A stretch of DNA of 64,000 bases, from assembly GCF_900115095.1 (NCBI RefSeq), contig NZ_FOVH01000010.1, forward strand, positions 186,001 to 250,000, read 5' to 3'. The position numbers were made by a program, and so were the translations under genes. The notes below the pieces were generated by a model that made no database searches, was not told the origin of the DNA, and saw only the letters and a program-made list of their open reading frames with translations. Position 1 is the stretch's first letter. Every line of letters starts with the position of its first letter. The DNA comes from Actinomadura madurae. Its GTDB lineage: Bacteria > Actinomycetota > Actinomycetes > Streptosporangiales > Streptosporangiaceae. This document shows positions 60,126 through 64,000 of the stretch, piece after piece.

Positions 60126-61457
60126 ATGGATCGCGGAGCCGCACCCGACGCGCAGGTCGACGGGCGGCGCAGGATCGCCCGCACGGACGTGCTGCTCGCC
60201 GATCCGCGGCTCGCCGAGGCGGCCGGTCGGCTCGGGCGCGGCGTGGTGAAGGCGGCCGTCGTCGCCGCCCAGCGCCGGGCCCGCGACGGCGAGATCCCGG
60301 CGGACGCGGTGGCCGGCGCCGCCGTCGCCGCGCTGCCGGCGACCGCCGCCGGGCTCCGCCCCGTGATCAACGCGACCGGCGTCCTGCTGCACACCAACCT
60401 CGGGCGGGCGCCGCTCTCGGACGCCGCCCGGGAGGCCGTGGCCGTGGCGTCGGGCGGCACCGACGTGGAGCTCGACCTGGAGACCGGCAGGCGGGCACGG
60501 CGCGGGCGGACCGCCCTGGCGGCCCTGCTGGAGCGGGTCCCGCAGGCGGAGGCCGCGCACGTCGTCAACAACGGCGCGGCGGCGCTGGTGCTGGCCGCGA
60601 CCGCGCTCGCGCCCGGCAAGGAGATCATCATCAGCCGCGGCGAGATGGTGGAGATCGGGGACGGCTTCCGGATCCCCGAGCTGCTCGCCGCGACGGGCGC
60701 CCGGCTCCGCGAGGTCGGCACCACGAACCGCACCGCGCCGGACGACTACGCGGCCGCCGTCGGCGACGGCACGGGCTTCATCCTCAAGGTGCACCCCTCG
60801 AACTTCCGCATGACCGGCTTCACCCGGGCCGCCGGCGTCGCCGAGCTGACCGGGCTCGGGGTCCCGGTCGTCGCCGACATCGGCTCCGGCCTCCTCGCCC
60901 CCGAACCGCTCCTGCCCGGCGAGCCCGACGCCGCGTCCATGCTGAAGGCGGGCGCGCACCTGGTCACGGCCAGCGGCGACAAGCTGCTCGGCGGGCCGCA
61001 GTGCGGGCTCGTCCTCGGCCGGGACGAGCTGGTGCGGCGGCTGGCCCGCCATCCGCTCGCCCGCGCGCTCCGGGTCGACAAGCTGACGCTCGCCGCGCTG
61101 GAGGCGACCCTGCGCGGGCCCCGCACCCCCACCGACGAGGCCCTGCACGCCGATGCGGCGGTGCTGCGGGAGCGGGCGGAACGGCTCGCCGCCCGCCTGC
61201 GCGAGCGGGGCGTGGACGCGGTGGCGGTCGAGAGCGAGGCGGCGGTCGGGGGCGGCGGCGCGCCCGGCGTCGTCCTGCCGAGCGCCGCCGTGTCGCTGCC
61301 CGAGCCGTACGCGGCCCGGCTGCGGCGCGGCTCCCCGGCCGTGATGGGACGGGTCGAGGACGGCCGCTGCCTGCTCGACCTGCGCTCGGTGCCGCCCGGC
61401 CTGGACGACGCGCTGGACGACGCGCTGGCCGACGCCGTGCCGGCGGCGGGGCGATGA
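60126..61457 (+). CDS. selA: L-seryl-tRNA(Sec) selenium transferase
   Basis: Converts seryl-tRNA(Sec) to selenocysteyl-tRNA(Sec) with selenophosphate, in the cytosol. The 443-residue PLP enzyme shows LRPVINATGVLLHTNLGRAPL, VNNGAAALVLA, KVHPSNFRMTGFT, VVADIGSG and the Schiff-base Lys286 in TASGDKLLGGPQCG. ATG 60126 follows GGAGG by seven bases. It is the first gene of selA-selB-selD, all coupled by ATGA. No tRNA(Sec) gene is recognised in the window. Confidence 0.96.
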   Translation: MDRGAAPDAQVDGRRRIARTDVLLADPRLAEAAGRLGRGVVKAAVVAAQRRARDGEIPADAVAGAAVAALPATAAGLRPVINATGVLLHTNLGRAPLSDAAREAVAVASGGTDVELDLETGRRARRGRTALAALLERVPQAEAAHVVNNGAAALVLAATALAPGKEIIISRGEMVEIGDGFRIPELLAATGARLREVGTTNRTAPDDYAAAVGDGTGFILKVHPSNFRMTGFTRAAGVAELTGLGVPVVADIGSGLLAPEPLLPGEPDAASMLKAGAHLVTASGDKLLGGPQCGLVLGRDELVRRLARHPLARALRVDKLTLAALEATLRGPRTPTDEALHADAAVLRERAERLAARLRERGVDAVAVESEAAVGGGGAPGVVLPSAAVSLPEPYAARLRRGSPAVMGRVEDGRCLLDLRSVPPGLDDALDDALADAVPAAGR

Positions 61458-63220
61458 TGCACGTCGTCGCGACCGCCGGGCACGTGGACCACGGGAAGTC
61501 CACCCTCGTCCGCGCCCTCACCGGGATGGAACCCGACCGGCTGGAGGAGGAGCGCCGGCGGGGCCTGACGATCGAGCTGGGATTCGCCTGGACGACGCTG
61601 CCGGGCGGCGGCCGGCTGGCGTTCGTCGACGTCCCCGGCCACGAGCGCCTCGTCACCACGATGCTGGCCGGGGTCGGGCCGGTCCCGGCCGTCATGGTCG
61701 TCGTCGCGGCCGACCAGGGCTGGCAGCGGCAGTCCGAGGAGCACCTCGCCGTCCTGGACGCGCTCGGCGTCCGGCACGGCCTGCTCGCCGTCACGCGCCG
61801 CGACCTCACCGACGCGGCCACGGCCGCCCGCGTGCGGGACGAGGCGCTCGGCCACATCGCCGCCGGCTCGCTCGGCGAGGTCGAGGCGGTCATGGTCAGC
61901 GGCGCCACCGGCGACGGCCTGGACGACCTGCGCGCCGCCCTCGAACGGCTCACCGCCTCGCTCCCCGGACCCGACGAGGACGCCGACGTCCGGCTCTGGA
62001 TCGACCGGGTCTTCACCGTCCGCGGCCGGGGCACGGTCGTCACCGGCACGCTCGGCGCGGGGACGATCAGTGTCGGCGACCGTCTCGCCTCCGGCGGCGA
62101 GGTGCTCCGCGTCCGCGGCCTGCAGAGCCTCAAGGAAGACCACCGGCGGGTCGGTGCCGTCGCCCGCGTCGCCGTCAACCTGCACGGGAACGCCGGCGAG
62201 CTGGGCCGCGGCGACGCCCTGCTCACTCCCGGACGCTGGCTCGCCGCGGACGTCCTCGACGTACGGCTGCACGGCGACCCGGCCCGCGACCTGCCGCGCG
62301 AGCTGGTCTTCCACGTGGGCTCGGCGGCGGTGCCGGCGCACGTCCGCCCGCTGGGAGACGACACGGCCCGGCTCTCGCTCCGGCGCGCGCTGCCGCTGCG
62401 CGTCGGTGACGTCGCCCTGCTCCGTGACCCCGGACGCCATCGCGTCCCCGCCGGGGTGACCGTGCTGGACGTCCGCCCGGAGCCCTTCACCCGGCGCGGC
62501 GCCGCCGCGTCCCGGGCCCAGGTGCTGGCCACGATGACCGGACGCCCGGACGGCGCCGGCGAGCTGCGGCGGCGCGGCCTGATCAAGCGGGCGGACCTGG
62601 TCGCGATGGGCGTCCCCGTCCCGGCCGAGCCGGTGGCGGGCGACTGGCTCGCCGACCCCGACCACTGGGACGGCCTGCGCGGGCGCCTCGAAACGGCCGT
62701 CGACGAGCACGCCGCCGCGAACCCCACCGACCCCGGGCTCCCCGCCGACGCCGCCCGCCGCGCGCTCGGCCTGCCCGACCGCGCCCTCGTCGAGGCCCTC
62801 GCCGAGGGCATGCGGCAGCGCGACGGCCGGATCTACGGCCGGACGACCGCGCCCGAGCTGCCCCCGGACGTGCGGGAGGCCGTCGACGCCGTCCGCCGCG
62901 ACCTCGACCGGCACCCGTTCCGGGCGCCGGACGCGGGCCGGCTCGCCGAACTCGGCCTCACGCCGAAGATGATCGCCGTCGCCGCCGCGACCGGCGCGCT
63001 CCTCAAGGTCGCCGACGGGATCGTCCTGCTCCCCGGCGACGACGCCCGCGCCGCCGCGCTGCTGGCGAAGCTCGGCGGCCCCTTCACGCTGAGCGAGGCC
63101 CGGCGCGCCCTCGGCACGACCCGCCGCGTCGCCGTCCCGCTCCTGGAGCACCTGGACGAGCTGGGCTACACGGTCAGGGTGGACGACCTCCGCCGCCGCT
63201 GCATCGAAGGGACGACATGA
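61454..63220 (+). CDS. selB: Selenocysteine-specific elongation factor
   Basis: 588 residues. The GTPase domain shows ATAGHVDHGKSTLVRAL (G1), the DVPGHERLV motif (G3) and NKxD replaced by TRRDL (G4). Beta-barrel domains II-III follow, and the C-terminal winged helices that bind the SECIS hairpin cover the last 200 residues. It delivers selenocysteyl-tRNA to the ribosome at in-frame UGA. The ATG at 61454 overlaps the selA stop; a second ATG follows directly. Confidence 0.95.
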   Translation: MMHVVATAGHVDHGKSTLVRALTGMEPDRLEEERRRGLTIELGFAWTTLPGGGRLAFVDVPGHERLVTTMLAGVGPVPAVMVVVAADQGWQRQSEEHLAVLDALGVRHGLLAVTRRDLTDAATAARVRDEALGHIAAGSLGEVEAVMVSGATGDGLDDLRAALERLTASLPGPDEDADVRLWIDRVFTVRGRGTVVTGTLGAGTISVGDRLASGGEVLRVRGLQSLKEDHRRVGAVARVAVNLHGNAGELGRGDALLTPGRWLAADVLDVRLHGDPARDLPRELVFHVGSAAVPAHVRPLGDDTARLSLRRALPLRVGDVALLRDPGRHRVPAGVTVLDVRPEPFTRRGAAASRAQVLATMTGRPDGAGELRRRGLIKRADLVAMGVPVPAEPVAGDWLADPDHWDGLRGRLETAVDEHAAANPTDPGLPADAARRALGLPDRALVEALAEGMRQRDGRIYGRTTAPELPPDVREAVDAVRRDLDRHPFRAPDAGRLAELGLTPKMIAVAAATGALLKVADGIVLLPGDDARAAALLAKLGGPFTLSEARRALGTTRRVAVPLLEHLDELGYTVRVDDLRRRCIEGTT

Positions 63221-64000
63221 AGAGGCTGACCCAGTACGCGCACGGCGGCGGCTGCGCCTGCAAGATCCCGCCCGGCGAGCTCGAAGACGTCGTCGCCGGC
63301 CTGACCCGCTCCCCGGCCGTGCTCTCCGAGGGGGGACGACCCCCCGAGCCCTCCGGAGCGCCTCCGGCTCCCATGCCCAATGCCGAGCTGGTCGTCGGGC
63401 TCGACACCGGCGACGACGCGGCCGTCGTCCGGCTCCAGGACGGCCTGGCCGCCGTCGCCACCGCCGACTTCTTCACCCCCGTCGTCGACGACCCCTACGA
63501 CTGGGGCCGGATCGCCGCCGCGAACGCGCTGTCGGACGTCTACGCGGTCGGCGGCCGGCCGGTCGTCGCGGTGAACCTCCTCTCCTGGCCGCGCGAGGTG
63601 CTGCCCTTCGACCTGGCCCGCGAGGTGCTCCGCGGCGGCCTGGACGTCGCGTCCGAGGCGGGCTGCCATGTGGGCGGCGGGCACAGCGTCGACGACCCCG
63701 AACCCAAGTACGGCATGGCCGTCACCGGTGTCGCCGACCCCGCCCGCCTGCTCCGCAACGACACCGGCAAGCCGGGCACGCCCCTCTCCCTGACCAAGCC
63801 CCTCGGCCTCGGGATCCTGAACAACCGGCACAAGGCGACCGGCGAGGTCTTCGAGCAGGCCGTCGCGACCATGGTCGGGCTGAACCGCGACGCGTCCGCC
63901 GCCGCGCTGGCCGCGGGCGCCGTCTGCGCCACCGACGTGACCGGCTTCGGGCTCCTCGGGCACCTCTACAAGATGGCCCGGGCGTCCGGCGTCACCGCCG
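63217..64000 (+). CDS. selD: Selenide, water dikinase (3' end outside window)
   Basis: Makes selenophosphate from selenide and ATP. 261 codons are visible. The active-site loop is GGGCACKIPP, with Cys13 and Lys16 matching the catalytic Cys17 and Lys20 of E. coli SelD, so this one is not itself a selenoprotein. TGDDAAVV, DFFTPVVDDPYDWGRIAAANALSDVYAVGG and VGGGHSVDDPEPKYGMAV are standard. Between them a G-run/C-run repeat (63328-63356) adds a Gly/Pro-rich insert (EGGRPPEPSGAPPAP). The ATG overlaps the selB stop. Confidence 0.95.
   Translation, partial: MKRLTQYAHGGGCACKIPPGELEDVVAGLTRSPAVLSEGGRPPEPSGAPPAPMPNAELVVGLDTGDDAAVVRLQDGLAAVATADFFTPVVDDPYDWGRIAAANALSDVYAVGGRPVVAVNLLSWPREVLPFDLAREVLRGGLDVASEAGCHVGGGHSVDDPEPKYGMAVTGVADPARLLRNDTGKPGTPLSLTKPLGLGILNNRHKATGEVFEQAVATMVGLNRDASAAALAAGAVCATDVTGFGLLGHLYKMARASGVTA
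63328..63356. repeat. Short G-run/C-run palindromic repeat inside selD (copy 4)
   Basis: GAGGGGGGACGACCCCCCGA followed by GCCCTCCGG. On the minus strand it matches the cbiO copy (CCGG...GGGGGGTCGTCCCCCC). It lies in frame within a surface-loop region of SelD. Confidence 0.6.

Overview
The window is a 64 kb piece of a high-GC actinobacterial chromosome. Gene density is high and starts are often GTG or TTG. Many gene pairs overlap by ATGA, GTGA or TGATG. Content points to a mycothiol-using actinomycete: a homologue of the mycobacterial mycothiol-dependent reductase Rv2466c, WWA-type small proteins next to an XRE/TPR regulator, an AfsR/SARP regulator, PucR regulators and a mycobacterial-type RpiB. 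I would guess a filamentous actinomycete (Actinomadura or Thermomonosporaceae-like), but the sequence alone does not settle the genus. I recognise no rRNA, tRNA or CRISPR array.

Layout. 1-6.4 kb: prolyl oligopeptidase (cut by the window edge), a 35-codon gene coupled to an HNH nuclease, an FmdB zinc ribbon, a DUF1330 protein, ilvD and a NERD membrane protein with a clear intrinsic terminator. 6.5-13.8 kb: amidase, malQ, an unknown cysteine-containing protein and pepN. 13.9-20.3 kb: an Rv2466c-like protein, then a nickel/cobalt ECF transporter (cbiM-PDGLE-cbiQ-cbiO) behind a Nur-box-like palindrome, a CooC/MinD-like ATPase, a Pro/Gln-rich membrane protein and rpiB. 20.4-30.7 kb: signalling genes (SpoIIE phosphatase, Ser/Thr kinase, orphan histidine kinase, NarL-type two-component pair), an amidase, a fused acyl-CoA carboxyltransferase and small membrane proteins. 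30.7-37.5 kb: an esterase and a GABA-type catabolic locus (PucR regulator, aldehyde dehydrogenase, GabT). 37.6-46.3 kb: a secreted nuclease gene broken by an 8-bp tandem duplication, an IPT/TIG membrane protein, a nitrilase-fold protein divergent from a winged-helix protein, an imine-reductase-like enzyme and its divergent AfsR-type regulator.

46.3-50.7 kb is the most distinctive accessory block. An XRE/TPR regulator and a Nudix hydrolase face away from three coupled small paralogues that share a Trp-Trp-Ala motif, then a GRDP-like protein and an APH-fold kinase. Palindromes lie in the shared intergenic region. It is the best candidate here for an undescribed module, but no function can be assigned from sequence. 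50.7-57.3 kb: MFS exporter with a divergent MocR regulator, an acyl desaturase, a decayed IS605-type tnpB with an omega-RNA-like end, and a fatty-acyl-AMP ligase. 57.3-64 kb: a PucR regulator, an EamA transporter and MarR pair with operator repeats over the MarR start codon, and the selenium operon selA-selB-selD (selD cut by the edge).

A short G6-N4-C6 palindromic repeat family recurs at four places, three of them inside coding sequence. Several convergent pairs share a CTAG that gives a TAG stop on both strands.
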